Assembly (NCBI GenBank): GCA_013288885.1
Contig: JABDBA010000011.1
Location: forward strand, 1-61,510
Source: Gammaproteobacteria bacterium
GTDB lineage: Bacteria > Pseudomonadota > Gammaproteobacteria > JABDBA01
Reading direction: 5' to 3'
DNA: 61,510 bases
The notes beneath the pieces are model-generated. The model searched no databases. It was not told where the DNA came from and saw nothing but the letters and a program-made list of their open reading frames with translations. Shown piece after piece: positions 1 to 8,962 of the stretch (position 1 is its first letter; every line of letters begins with the position of its first letter). The translations under genes and the position numbers were made by a program.

Positions 1-1896
1 CTCGTTGAAGGGCAATTACAACTCGGTGAAGAAATCGGGTTAAAGATCGATCAAACCTTATGTCAAGATGCTACTGGCACGATGGTAATGCTGGAATGTG
101 AGGCGATGGGGTTAAAACGCTCACACGCCGAAGTTTCGGTGCAATACGTCGATCACAATCTATTGCAAACTGATTTCAAAAACGCCGACGATCATCTTTT
201 TTTAGCCAGTGCCTGCAAAAAATTCGGCATCTGGTTTAGCCGCCCCGGCAATGGTGTTAGCCATCCAGTACACATGGAACGCTTTGGCATTCCCGGCAAA
301 ACATTATTAGGTTCCGACAGCCACACCTGCGCAGGCGGTTCGATGGGTATGTTAGCGATCGGTGCGGGCGGTTTAGAAGTTGCGATGGCAATGGCCGGTA
401 AACCTCTTCACATCAACATGCCAAAAATTTGGGGGGTAAAATTAATCGGCAAATTACCTGATTGGGTCAGCGCTAAAGATGTAATTTTAGAATTATTACG
501 TCGCCACAATGTAAATGGCGGCGTTGGTAAAATTATCGAATATTATGGCCCTGGCTTAAAAAATTTATCGGCGATGGATCGTCATGTGATCGCCAATATG
601 GGTGCAGAATTAGGCGCGACGGCATCGGTATTTCCATCCGACAAAATTACTTTAGCATTTCTTAAGTCACAAGATCGCGAAAATGATTGGCGTGAAATTG
701 TGGCGGATAAAGGCGCAAAATATGACGAGCACGATGAAATTGATCTGTCTAGTTTAGAACCGTTGATTGCGCTACCGAGTAGCCCGGGTAAAGTAGTTCC
801 GGTGCGCGAAGTAGCAGGTAAAGAAATTTTTCAAGCGATGGTTGGTTCATCAGCAAACCCTGGGCTGCGTGATTTTGCTATCGCCGCAGAAATTGTCGCG
901 GGCAAACAAATTAGTCCACAAGTTTCATTTGATATTAATCCCACTTCGCGCCAAATTTTAGAAAATTTAATTACTATGGGCGCGTTACGTAAATTAGTAC
1001 ACGCAGGCGGACGTATTCATCAAGCGGGCTGCAATGGTTGCATTGGCATGGGACAAGCACCGGCAACGCACAAAATAAGTTTGCGCACCGTGCCACGTAA
1101 TTTCCCCGGGCGATCTGGCACTAAAGATGATCTGGTTTATTTATGCAGCCCCGAAACTGCGGCAGCCTCAGCATTAACTGGTGTGATTACTGATCCACGC
1201 ACTTTAGAAATGCCGTATCCACGTTTTAAAGAACCGAAAAAAGTCGCGCTTAATATCGATATGTTAGAAGCACCGCCTGCACCAGGAACCAAAGCTGAAT
1301 TAGCTATCGGCCCGAATATTAAACCATTGCCAGCAATGTCACCCTTAGCAGAACATATTGAAGGGCCGGTGTTAATTAAAGTAGGCGATGATATTTCGAC
1401 GGATACCATTTTACCCGCAGGCGCAGAAGTGTTGCCATATCGCAGTAATATTCCCGGTATTAGTCAATTTGTTTTTAAACAAATTGATGAAACTTATTAT
1501 CAACGTGCATTGCAGCATCAAAAAACCGGATCATTAATTGTAGGTGGTGATAATTACGGCCAAGGTTCCAGCCGCGAACATGCCGCGCTCGCACCGATGT
1601 ATTTAGGGGTGAAAGCCGTCATCGTTAAAAAGTTCGCACGCATTCATTGGCAAAATTTAATTAACTTTGGCATCTTGCCATTAACATTTAGTAATCCCAA
1701 AGATTATGATCGCATTGATCAAATGGATGTTTTAGTTATTGACAATGTGCGGCAAGCAATTCAACAAGGCCATGAAATTAAAGTATTTAATAAAACTAAA
1801 AATGAAAACTACATGATGAAACACAATCTCAGCCCGCGCCAAATTAAAGTGATGTTAATCGGCGGGTTGATTAATACCGTGAAGCATGGGCAATAA
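1..1896 (+). CDS. Aconitate hydratase (putative, Aquifex-type), 5' partial
   Basis: Interconverts citrate and isocitrate through a [4Fe-4S] cluster in the TCA cycle. The reading frame is open from base 1, so the true start lies upstream; 631 codons are visible. The N-terminal aconitase part carries GSDSHTCAGG and the cluster cysteines GCNGCIG near visible residue 345. The C-terminal swivel domain carries GDDISTDTILPAG and NYGQGSSREHAAL. The family is the shorter (about 640-residue) putative aconitase group, not the 890-residue AcnA, so only a few residues are probably missing. An internal ATG at 82 is not the start, because conserved sequence (LCQDATGTMVMLE) runs across it. It is followed after 8 bases by a convergent thioesterase gene. 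A 3-isopropylmalate or homoaconitate dehydratase role is less likely, because both aconitase domains are fused in one chain. Confidence 0.93.
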   Translation, partial: LVEGQLQLGEEIGLKIDQTLCQDATGTMVMLECEAMGLKRSHAEVSVQYVDHNLLQTDFKNADDHLFLASACKKFGIWFSRPGNGVSHPVHMERFGIPGKTLLGSDSHTCAGGSMGMLAIGAGGLEVAMAMAGKPLHINMPKIWGVKLIGKLPDWVSAKDVILELLRRHNVNGGVGKIIEYYGPGLKNLSAMDRHVIANMGAELGATASVFPSDKITLAFLKSQDRENDWREIVADKGAKYDEHDEIDLSSLEPLIALPSSPGKVVPVREVAGKEIFQAMVGSSANPGLRDFAIAAEIVAGKQISPQVSFDINPTSRQILENLITMGALRKLVHAGGRIHQAGCNGCIGMGQAPATHKISLRTVPRNFPGRSGTKDDLVYLCSPETAAASALTGVITDPRTLEMPYPRFKEPKKVALNIDMLEAPPAPGTKAELAIGPNIKPLPAMSPLAEHIEGPVLIKVGDDISTDTILPAGAEVLPYRSNIPGISQFVFKQIDETYYQRALQHQKTGSLIVGGDNYGQGSSREHAALAPMYLGVKAVIVKKFARIHWQNLINFGILPLTFSNPKDYDRIDQMDVLVIDNVRQAIQQGHEIKVFNKTKNENYMMKHNLSPRQIKVMLIGGLINTVKHGQ

Positions 1897-1904
1897 GTAA
1901 AGAA

Positions 1905-2318
1905 TTAAGCTACCGCAATCTTGAGCAGCAGTGCGGCCAACTCTTCAGGAATTTCTGGGCGGCCGTTTTTATTGATGCAAGTAGCAGTATTAATTGCTAC
2001 GTTAATAAGCTTGTTATCTGATTTTCTTGTTATCTGTTGATTAAATGCAAACTTTAACCGACTTATGAGCGATAGGTTTGTGGTAACACAAAAACTATCG
2101 CCGCTTTTTAACGACCCTTTGTAACTAACATCAGAATGTATGAGTACAAGTTCATAACCTTTCAAATGCCACTCGTAAAAATCTATTCCCAATGTTTTAA
2201 TATAAATATGGCGCGCGTGTTCGTAATAATTGAAATAAACACTATTGTTGACTATCCCTTGCAAGTCAACCTCGTAGTCTCTGACTTCAGCTTCCCAAAT
2301 GTGCGTATTTTTGTTCAT
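1905..2318 (-). CDS. Acyl-CoA thioesterase, hotdog fold (4HBT/YbgC-FadM type)
   Basis: A 137-residue protein of the 4-hydroxybenzoyl-CoA thioesterase superfamily, which hydrolyses acyl-CoA thioesters in the cytoplasm. The N-terminal half has the typical signature RDYEVDLQGIVNNSVYFNYY (residues about 13-32), with the catalytic-type Asp followed by G-I-V-N-N-x-x-Y and the hotdog helix EHARH. Length is normal for the family. It converges on the aconitase gene and diverges from the GST gene, with 59 bases between the two starts. The exact acyl substrate cannot be read from sequence. Confidence 0.82.
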   Translation of the reverse strand: MNKNTHIWEAEVRDYEVDLQGIVNNSVYFNYYEHARHIYIKTLGIDFYEWHLKGYELVLIHSDVSYKGSLKSGDSFCVTTNLSLISRLKFAFNQQITRKSDNKLINVAINTATCINKNGRPEIPEELAALLLKIAVA

Positions 2319-2377
2319 GTTGAAATATTATATTTAAACAGATATATTAACAACTAACTTTTGCAAAGGAGCTTCAC

Positions 2378-2995
2378 ATGATCGACCTCTACACCTGGAA
2401 AACACCCAACGGCTACAAAATTCCAATCATGCTAGAAGAAATTAAATTGCCTTATAAAGTACATGCTATCGACATCAGTCTACGCGACCAATTTAAACCA
2501 AAATATCTAAAAATCAATCCCAATAATAAAATTCCAGCTATTGTTGATAAAGATGGTCCTGGGCACAAAGCGCTGACGCTTTTTGAGTCAGGTGCTATTT
2601 TATATTACTTGGCAGAAAAAAGCGGCAAACTGCTACCAAAAAATTTGCACGAACGCGCAAAAGTCATGCAATGGCTGATGTTTCAAATGAGCGGCGTGGG
2701 CCCGATGCTGGGTCAAGCACATCACTTTTTACATTACGCTCCCAAGAAAGTGCCATACGGCATTGAACGGTACACCAATGAAGCCAAACGTTTATACGGT
2801 GTCATGAATAAACATTTAGCAAAAAATAAATATTTTGCCGATAGTTATTCAATTGCCGATATTGCCATCTACCCTTGGATTGTTTATCACGAGAAACAAA
2901 ATATCAATTTAAAAAATTACCCACACGTGCGCCGTTGGTTTAAAATGATCGGCGAACGCCCAGCAGTAAAGAAAGGTATGCAAATACCGGGATAG
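2378..2995 (+). CDS. Glutathione S-transferase (Nu/YfcG-like)
   Basis: A 205-residue protein. It has an N-terminal thioredoxin-like GST domain (residues 1-85) with TPNGYKI near residue 9, the Thr/Asn active-site pattern of YfcG/YghU-type enzymes. NNKIPAIVD holds the cis-proline and FESGAILYYLAEK binds the glutathione gamma-glutamate. The all-helical C-terminal domain contains SIADIAIYPW, the conserved N-capping motif. A strong ribosome binding site (AAGGAG) sits 8 bases before the ATG. Likely role: glutathione-dependent disulfide or peroxide metabolism in the cytoplasm. The monocistronic setting gives no clue to substrate. Confidence 0.9.
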   Translation: MIDLYTWKTPNGYKIPIMLEEIKLPYKVHAIDISLRDQFKPKYLKINPNNKIPAIVDKDGPGHKALTLFESGAILYYLAEKSGKLLPKNLHERAKVMQWLMFQMSGVGPMLGQAHHFLHYAPKKVPYGIERYTNEAKRLYGVMNKHLAKNKYFADSYSIADIAIYPWIVYHEKQNINLKNYPHVRRWFKMIGERPAVKKGMQIPG

Positions 2996-3026
2996 ATTAA
3001 AAAAGTTGTTACGGTAAAATACTGCT

Positions 3027-4112
3027 ATGCACCAACCCACCCTAACCAGGGAAAATTCACGCAAAATCATTCACGTAGACATGGACTGCTTCTACGCGGC
3101 CATTGAAATTCGCGATAACCCAGCATTGACGGGTAAACCGGTCGCTGTGGGTGGATCACCCGACAAACGCGGGGTGATTTGCACTTGCAATTATGCCGCG
3201 CGTAAATTTGGCGTGCATTCCGCCATGGCAACCGCCACTGCTTTTAGACATTGCAAAGATTTAATTTTATTGCCGGTCGATATGCCTAAATATAAGCAAG
3301 TCGCCAAACAAATTCACGCTATATTTCGTGAATATACTGATTTAGTTGAGCCACTCGCATTAGATGAAGCCTACCTCGATGTGACTGATTCGAATCATCA
3401 TGCGGGCAGCGCCACATTGATCGCCAAAGCTATTCGCCAACAAATTTTGCAAGAAGAAAAATTAACTGCCTCTGCTGGTGTCGCGCCGAATAAATTTCTG
3501 GCGAAAATTGCCAGCGGATGGAAAAAACCGAATGGCTTATTTGTTATTAAACCTAATGAGATTGATAATTTTATTAAAACGTTGCCAGTTGATAATTTAT
3601 ACGGTGTCGGCAAAGTTACCGCACAAAAATTACATAAAATGAATTTGAAAACCTGTGCCGATCTACAAAAGTTTTCTCTGTTAGAATTGACCCAACAATT
3701 TGGCAAATTAGGACAAAACCTTTATGAACAGTGTCGCGGTATGGATCACCGCAACGTTGAGCCGAATCGTGTACGCAAATCTCTAAGCGTAGAACGCACT
3801 TTTGCGCAAGATATTAGAAACCTAGATGACTGTTTAAATATCATTAATGAACTTTGTGAAAGATTAATTAAACGCGTGCAAGAATCTGCGCCTAATCTTG
3901 CTATTAAAAATCAATATATCAAAATAAAGTTTAATGACTTTAAACAAACCAGTGCGGAAATAATCAGCCAAGAAATAAATTTAGATCGCTATTTAACTTT
4001 GTTTCGTGATGCTTATCTGCGCGAAGTAAAACCTATTCGCCTACTTGGGCTAGGCGTGCATTTTCAAGATAAAAAACCGCTTAAATCATTTTTGCAACAA
4101 TCGTTGTTCTAA
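3027..4112 (+). CDS. dinB: DNA polymerase IV (Y-family translesion polymerase)
   Basis: Error-prone translesion DNA synthesis. The 361-residue length is typical. Palm catalytic acids are visible as D18 in VDMDCFYAAIE and D113-E114 in ALDEAYLDVT; the aromatic steric-gate residue follows in CFYAA. The helix-hairpin-helix region is near residue 185 (VDNLYGVGKVTAQKL), and the little-finger domain starts after about residue 240 (RKSLSVERTF). The C-terminus SFLQQSLF resembles a beta-clamp binding peptide (QxxLF). No good ribosome binding site precedes the ATG. The 3' end overlaps the convergent threonine aldolase gene by 4 bases. No LexA box was recognised upstream. Confidence 0.95.
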   Translation: MHQPTLTRENSRKIIHVDMDCFYAAIEIRDNPALTGKPVAVGGSPDKRGVICTCNYAARKFGVHSAMATATAFRHCKDLILLPVDMPKYKQVAKQIHAIFREYTDLVEPLALDEAYLDVTDSNHHAGSATLIAKAIRQQILQEEKLTASAGVAPNKFLAKIASGWKKPNGLFVIKPNEIDNFIKTLPVDNLYGVGKVTAQKLHKMNLKTCADLQKFSLLELTQQFGKLGQNLYEQCRGMDHRNVEPNRVRKSLSVERTFAQDIRNLDDCLNIINELCERLIKRVQESAPNLAIKNQYIKIKFNDFKQTSAEIISQEINLDRYLTLFRDAYLREVKPIRLLGLGVHFQDKKPLKSFLQQSLF

Positions 4113-5131
4113 TTAGCCTCCAACGCTAATGCCAGAAACTCGTCAACATCTTTATCTGTAGTATCAAAACTTGTTACTATTCTTATAAAGCCTGTTTTTT
4201 CATTAAAAAGATAATAAGGAAATTTAGCTTGCGTGGCCGCAATCACTGATTTGGGGAAATAAGCAAAGAACAAGTTAGAATCCGCAGGGTATGCCAATTT
4301 AATATCCGCCCGTTTTGCCAAGCCTTGCGCCAGTTTTTGACACATTAAATTCGCGTGCGCCGCATTACGCTGCCATATGTTTTTTTCGAGATACGGAATA
4401 AATTGCGCCGATAAAAAACGCATTTTTGAGTTGAGCTGCAAACCTTGTTTTTGAATATATTCAAACTCAGCGGCCAATTCTTTACGAAAGAAAATAATCG
4501 CCTCGCCAAACAATAAACCATTTTTTGTACCGCCAAAAGTAAGCACATCGACGCCCACATCGGCTGTTATTTCTTTTAAAGATTTATTTAGTGCAACAGC
4601 CGCATTTGATAACCTGCAACCATCCACATGAAAAACTAAATTATGTTTTTTACAGACCGCAGAAATTGCTTGCAATTCCTCCACTGTATAAACCGTACCA
4701 AACTCAGTAGTCTGCGCAATACTAACCACATGCACTTTATTATTGTGGCGATCATTGATGGAAGCAATATATCTTTCTTCAATAGCAGCCGCAGTAATTT
4801 TGCCGCTGACATTAGGAATAGTGTAAAGCGAGCAACCGGTAAAATTAGCCACTGCGCCAACCTCATGTACTACCATATGTGAGGTATCAGGGCAAATAAT
4901 CGCCTGATGACTGCGGGTAACTGCTTTCACAGACAATGTATTCGCCGCCGTACCGTTATTAACAAGATAAGCAATGGCGGATTCACCAAAACTTTTTTTC
5001 AACAGCAGAATGGCCTTTTCCGTATAAGGATCATGGCCATAAGGCGTGGCATGATCGGCATTCGCATCGATAATCGCCTGCAAAATGGTTGGTTCAATTC
5101 CTGAGTTGTTGTCACTAGCAAATGATCGCAT
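4109..5131 (-). CDS. ltaE: Low-specificity L-threonine aldolase
   Basis: PLP enzyme splitting L-threonine or L-allo-threonine to glycine and acetaldehyde. The 340-residue fold-type I enzyme shows D170 (FHVDGCR), which pairs with the PLP ring nitrogen, and the Schiff-base lysine K203 in TFGGTKNG, the family signature. Further conserved pieces are YGHDPYTE near residue 31 and NNGTAAN near residue 58. The start is supported by CGAGGT about 5 bases upstream. It is single-gene and convergent with dinB. The gene symbol follows the family; assignment is to the small LtaE/GLY1 type, not the D-specific enzyme. Confidence 0.9.
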   Translation of the reverse strand: MRSFASDNNSGIEPTILQAIIDANADHATPYGHDPYTEKAILLLKKSFGESAIAYLVNNGTAANTLSVKAVTRSHQAIICPDTSHMVVHEVGAVANFTGCSLYTIPNVSGKITAAAIEERYIASINDRHNNKVHVVSIAQTTEFGTVYTVEELQAISAVCKKHNLVFHVDGCRLSNAAVALNKSLKEITADVGVDVLTFGGTKNGLLFGEAIIFFRKELAAEFEYIQKQGLQLNSKMRFLSAQFIPYLEKNIWQRNAAHANLMCQKLAQGLAKRADIKLAYPADSNLFFAYFPKSVIAATQAKFPYYLFNEKTGFIRIVTSFDTTDKDVDEFLALALEAN

Positions 5132-5259
5132 AAATACCTCGTAATATTAGTTTATGGTTTTATAGCAATAATACCCACATATTCCCGCTTATCATACCAC
5201 GTTTCCTCTATTGCGCCATTTTTTCGATACAACGGTCTTATCAAAAACTTTATTCAATG

Positions 5260-6723
5260 TTATTTTATTTTCTCAAATAAATCTTTTAGCGTAACAATAT
5301 TACTTAGCATTTCTTCTGAATAGAAATTTTTTTTAACGCCATTGGCGGATATCATAGCCCAAAAAAGCTGCTTTTCAGTTTTTGTGATATCTTTAAATAT
5401 ATCCATCTTTCTATTTAAAATTTCCGCATATTGTTTATCAATAACAAAAGGCTCTTCCGTATATTTTATTTCACACAAAGTAATGCAACGATCGTCCCTG
5501 TCAAATAATAGGTCAATTTGTGCACCGGCTTCTTTATCCCCTTTATTTGGAATGTGTTTCCAAGCAGGCAAAACTGACGGTTTTAGTGATAACTTACTCA
5601 TTATATGAGCTATGTGTTTGTAACAAACAGATTCAAATGCATATCCACACCATGATTTATATGAACTACTGCGGGCTTGTTCTAGCCAAAACCCTGTCGC
5701 TTTTGCGAAACGCTTTATAGACCCTAAATGTGGTTCCACCCAACGAAAATAAAACATGGTGTATTCATCAATGACACGAAAGTACACGCCTTTTTCGCGA
5801 TGCTGATAAGGTAAAAACGAAATAATAAAACCAGCGTCTTCAAGTTCTTTTAACCGTTCTACTAATCTTCCACTTAAAGATACACCCATGCGCTTAGCCA
5901 ATTCACCTTTTGTAATGCCGTAACGATGTTTAGCTATTTCCCTTGTCAATTTAAAATAATTTTTAGAATCTATGAAGAGTGACTTGAAAAGTTCTTCAGC
6001 TTCATCTACTAACAATCCATTTTTACTAAAACAAACTTGGTCGATTATTTGATTGGCAGATAATCCTTTTTTGACTTGGTCAAGATAAAGCGGGATACCG
6101 CCAATCGCCATGTAAATTGCTAGGATTTGGTGATCAGCAAGCTTAACACCGTTGTTATTCAAAAACCCTTTTGCTTCATGCAATGTAAATGGTTCTAATT
6201 TCAGGCGATACGTGACACGATTATAAAGGCCACCTGTATTGTTAATGATATTTTTAATAATCCAAGAAGCCAATGACCCGCATATAATTAATTTAATTCT
6301 CTTGTCATTCCCCCAAGAATTATTCCAATAATATTCAAGGGCCTGCAATAGGTTAGAACGCGGGGTCACCATCCAAGGAAATTCATCAAAAAACAAAACA
6401 ATTTTTTCATTCTTCGGCAACCCTTTAATAGCATTATCAATTAACTCAAATGTTCTGAACCAGTCTTTTGGAACTTCTAGCGACGATCCATTATAGAAAG
6501 CTTTGCTTATTTGTTTGCAGCATTCCGTTCTCTGTCTTAAAAAAGAACCCTTTTCAATTCCGGTTATAGAAACAAACTTACACTTCTTTTTACCAAAGTA
6601 ATTGCTAATCAAGTAAGTCTTACCAACCCGACGTCTACCATAAATAGCTAAAAATTCTGCTTTATTGGATTTAATAAAAGCATCCAGTGTTTTAACCTCA
6701 TCAACCCTTGCTTGAATATTCAT
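5260..6723 (-). CDS. ATPase of the DUF234 family with C-terminal PD-(D/E)XK nuclease-like region
   Basis: A 487-residue protein. Walker A is GRRRVGKT (about residues 29-36) and Walker B is IVLFFDEFPWM (about 103-113), typical of the archaeal-type/DUF234 ATPase group. A winged-helix segment follows (ITKGELAKRMGVSLSGRL, about 270-290). The C-terminal DUF234 region has the nuclease-like pattern QIDLLFDRDDR-x-ITLCEIKY, i.e. D...ExK. These proteins are patchily distributed accessory genes of uncertain role, possibly defence or mobile-element linked. The gene stands alone between ltaE and gpsA, and its promoter region has four alternating 17-base repeats. It looks like an acquired single-gene module. 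ATPase identity is secure; function is unknown. Confidence 0.85.
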   Translation of the reverse strand: MNIQARVDEVKTLDAFIKSNKAEFLAIYGRRRVGKTYLISNYFGKKKCKFVSITGIEKGSFLRQRTECCKQISKAFYNGSSLEVPKDWFRTFELIDNAIKGLPKNEKIVLFFDEFPWMVTPRSNLLQALEYYWNNSWGNDKRIKLIICGSLASWIIKNIINNTGGLYNRVTYRLKLEPFTLHEAKGFLNNNGVKLADHQILAIYMAIGGIPLYLDQVKKGLSANQIIDQVCFSKNGLLVDEAEELFKSLFIDSKNYFKLTREIAKHRYGITKGELAKRMGVSLSGRLVERLKELEDAGFIISFLPYQHREKGVYFRVIDEYTMFYFRWVEPHLGSIKRFAKATGFWLEQARSSSYKSWCGYAFESVCYKHIAHIMSKLSLKPSVLPAWKHIPNKGDKEAGAQIDLLFDRDDRCITLCEIKYTEEPFVIDKQYAEILNRKMDIFKDITKTEKQLFWAMISANGVKKNFYSEEMLSNIVTLKDLFEKIK

Positions 6724-6740
6724 TGATGCTCCTTTTAAGT

Positions 6741-6833
6741 TGAGTAGCCGGATATAAGTATACTATATTTGGCTACTCAGATCAAAAATGGTTTTGAGTA
6801 GCCAAATATAGCAAGTCTATATTTGGCTACTCA
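6741..6833. repeat. Four alternating copies of a 17-base repeat upstream of the DUF234 ATPase gene
   Basis: The unit CTATATTTGGCTACTCA occurs exactly at 6763-6779 and 6817-6833. Its reverse complement occurs exactly at 6795-6811, and an imperfect reverse copy (TGAGTAGCCGGATATA) lies at 6741-6756. The orientation order is therefore minus, plus, minus, plus. The block sits 17 bases before the ATPase start codon and ends about 80 bases from the gpsA stop. Repeats in this position are probably an operator for autoregulation. They could alternatively be termini left by a mobile element. Confidence 0.85.
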
Positions 6834-6913
6834 ATTTCATGAGGAAACGGCCGTGGACCCAAGTGAGCAATGTGTCGCAGCCTACGATGACGGTTTACTC
6901 GAAGTAATCTTAA

Positions 6914-7933
6914 TTAACTTATATCAAAGCCCCAATTCTCAGTTTTGGGCTCGCGAGTTAGCAGTGCTTCGACGGCTTGTTGTGGCGATAAATTTTCATG
7001 CAGCACGCGGTACACTTGTGCGCTGATCGGTGCATCGACTTTATGTTGTTTTGCAACGTGATGTATTTCTAATGCAGTTTGAATGCCTTCAACCACTTGA
7101 CCAATTTCTTGTAACGCCTGTTGCGTGGTTTTGCCGCTGCCAAGCGCTAAACCTAAACGACGATTACGTGATTGATTATCGGTACACGTTAAAATTAAAT
7201 CACCTAAACCTGCTAAACCCATAAATGTTTCTTGCTTGCCGCCCAGCACCAAACCTAAACGCACCATTTCCGCTAACCCACGCGTGATTAAAGCGCTGCG
7301 GGTATTCGCACCAAAACCAAGACCGTCGGCAATTCCCACAGCAATAGCCAGCACGTTTTTCATCGCACCGCCCAATTCCACACCAATTAGATCGGTACTG
7401 GTGTACACTCGAAATGTTTTACTGTGAAAATGTTTGACTATATCAGCAGCAAAATCAGCTGAACGTGTAGCAACAGTCACTGCCGTAGGCAACCCTTGCG
7501 CCACTTCTTTAGCAAAACTGGGGCCGGATAAAATAGCCGTCGGTAACTCACCGAGTTCTTCAGCAACAACTTCGTGTAACAGTTGATGATGTGTTGGATC
7601 TAAACCTTTGGCCGCGCAAATAATGCGTGTACCCGTTTTCATCAAAGGTTTTATCATTTGCAAAGTAGTACGAAAAGCGTGACTGGGCACAACTAATAAA
7701 ATATCCGTCACGCCATTTAACGTTTTATCTAATTCAGTGAACAAATGTAAATTTTCTGGGAACAACACGCCAGGAATATAACGCTCATTGCTGCGCGATT
7801 GCTGCATCAATTTAATTTGTGCGCTATCACGCCCCCACAAATTAACGGTTTGATTATTGCGCGCGAGATGAAGCGCCAGCGCCGTTCCCCACGACCCTGC
7901 GCCTATTACTGCGATTGGTTCTGCAATTTTCAT
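6914..7933 (-). CDS. gpsA: Glycerol-3-phosphate dehydrogenase [NAD(P)+]
   Basis: Makes sn-glycerol 3-phosphate from dihydroxyacetone phosphate for phospholipid synthesis. It is 339 residues from the chosen start, which places the Rossmann motif AVIGAGSWGTALA at residue 8, as in known GpsA proteins. A longer form from 7960 would add nine residues and overlap pilD by 19 bases. Other conserved pieces are the lysine-containing LGGAMKNVLAIAVGI (catalytic Lys near residue 200) and GLGDLILTC. It is the last gene of the pilBCD transcript, 8 bases after the pilD stop. No strong ribosome binding site is seen, so translation may be coupled. Confidence 0.95.
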   Translation of the reverse strand: MKIAEPIAVIGAGSWGTALALHLARNNQTVNLWGRDSAQIKLMQQSRSNERYIPGVLFPENLHLFTELDKTLNGVTDILLVVPSHAFRTTLQMIKPLMKTGTRIICAAKGLDPTHHQLLHEVVAEELGELPTAILSGPSFAKEVAQGLPTAVTVATRSADFAADIVKHFHSKTFRVYTSTDLIGVELGGAMKNVLAIAVGIADGLGFGANTRSALITRGLAEMVRLGLVLGGKQETFMGLAGLGDLILTCTDNQSRNRRLGLALGSGKTTQQALQEIGQVVEGIQTALEIHHVAKQHKVDAPISAQVYRVLHENLSPQQAVEALLTREPKTENWGFDIS

Positions 7934-7941
7934 AATTTTAA

Positions 7942-8802
7942 TCAACCCATAAACGCCCAATAACTACTGACCCAACTACTTCCCCACAACAACATCACCC
8001 AACCTGCTAAGGCAAGAAAGGGGCCAAATGGAATCGGTGTATTTTTATTTTTCTTTTTCACCAATAAAAAAATAATACCTACCACCGCCCCCACCAAAGA
8101 ACTCAATAACAACACAAACGGCAAATACTCCCAACCTAACCAAGCCCCCAATGCGGCGCACAATTTAAAATCACCGTGCCCCATGCCAATCTTACCGGTT
8201 ATTTTGGTAAATAAAAATGACAACAACCAAAGCGCCACGTACCCCGCCGCTGCTCCAATAATCGCACTTTGGCACGTGCTAAACAATGGCACTATACTCA
8301 CCAATAAACCCAACCATAATAACAGCAAAGTTATAATATCAGGCAACAATTGCTGCTCGATATCAATATAAATAAGCGCCAACAAACTCCAAGTAAATAC
8401 CAAACCCAGCGCAGTTTGCCAACTAACCCCAAAATGCCACGCCACGATCACCGAAAAAAATGCACAACTAATTTCTAATAAAAAATAACGTATAGAAATG
8501 GCTTGGTGACAATGCGCACATTTAGCCCTGAGAAATAAATAACTAAAGACTGGAATATTTTGCCACCAGCGAATTAACTGTTTACAGTGTGGGCAATGCG
8601 AACGCGGCACACAAAAATTAAAAGTTTCGGTAGCTGCTTCTGCCGGTAATTCTAAAAATTCAAGACACTCTTTGCGCCAACTCCGCTGCAACATAATGGG
8701 CAATCGATAACACGCCATATTCAAAAAACTACCGACCAGAAGACCCAATATCCCGATTAAAAGAACAAAAACGCACAAGTGCGTAACTAATAAATTAATC
8801 AT
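7942..8802 (-). CDS. pilD: Type IV prepilin peptidase / N-methyltransferase
   Basis: Inner-membrane enzyme that cleaves and N-methylates type IV prepilins and, where present, type II pseudopilins. It is 286 residues. The cytoplasmic zinc-binding tetracysteine loop is visible (C70-x-x-C73 and C95-x-x-C98), as are both catalytic aspartates, D147 (YIDIE) and D211 (GMGHGDFKL). About eight hydrophobic segments span the rest. Downstream of pilC on the same strand, but separated from it by a 144-base palindrome that may affect transcript stability. No pilin gene is nearby. Confidence 0.95.
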   Translation of the reverse strand: MINLLVTHLCVFVLLIGILGLLVGSFLNMACYRLPIMLQRSWRKECLEFLELPAEAATETFNFCVPRSHCPHCKQLIRWWQNIPVFSYLFLRAKCAHCHQAISIRYFLLEISCAFFSVIVAWHFGVSWQTALGLVFTWSLLALIYIDIEQQLLPDIITLLLLWLGLLVSIVPLFSTCQSAIIGAAAGYVALWLLSFLFTKITGKIGMGHGDFKLCAALGAWLGWEYLPFVLLLSSLVGAVVGIIFLLVKKKNKNTPIPFGPFLALAGWVMLLWGSSWVSSYWAFMG

Positions 8803-8818
8803 AAATAAATTTTTCCTT

Positions 8819-8962
8819 AAGCCTGTTCAAAGTCTCGCTAGGCTGAGACAGAAATCATTGATTTTCGAGCATCGTAGCGGAGCATACTTGGTCGTATGTG
8901 AGCAACGAAGCGCAGAAAATCAATGATTTATGGCCAGCATAGTAGAGACTTTGGGCAGGCTT
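8819..8962. repeat. 144-base imperfect palindrome between pilC and pilD
   Basis: Paired arms, read directly: AAGCCTG (8819-8825) with CAGGCTT (8956-8962); CAAAGTCTC (8828-8836) with GAGACTTTG (8945-8953); and a perfect 15-base pair AAATCATTGATTTTC (8852-8866) with GAAAATCAATGATTT (8914-8928). The loop holds two similar direct blocks (GAGCATCGTAGCGG and GAGCAACGAAGCGC) around CATAC...GTATG. It fills the whole gap between the pilC stop and pilD. It may be a MITE-like or REP-like element, or an mRNA-processing hairpin. It has no second copy in this window. Confidence 0.85.

Noticed and set aside
1137..1409. Open frame opposite the aconitase gene
   Set aside because: It lies wholly inside conserved aconitase sequence and has no family features; typical shadow frame. 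The same applies to most other long frames antisense to or overlapping conserved genes in the window.
6823..7026. 67-residue plus-strand frame beginning in the repeats upstream of the ATPase
   Set aside because: Most of it overlaps the gpsA 3' end in another frame, with no recognisable protein motif.
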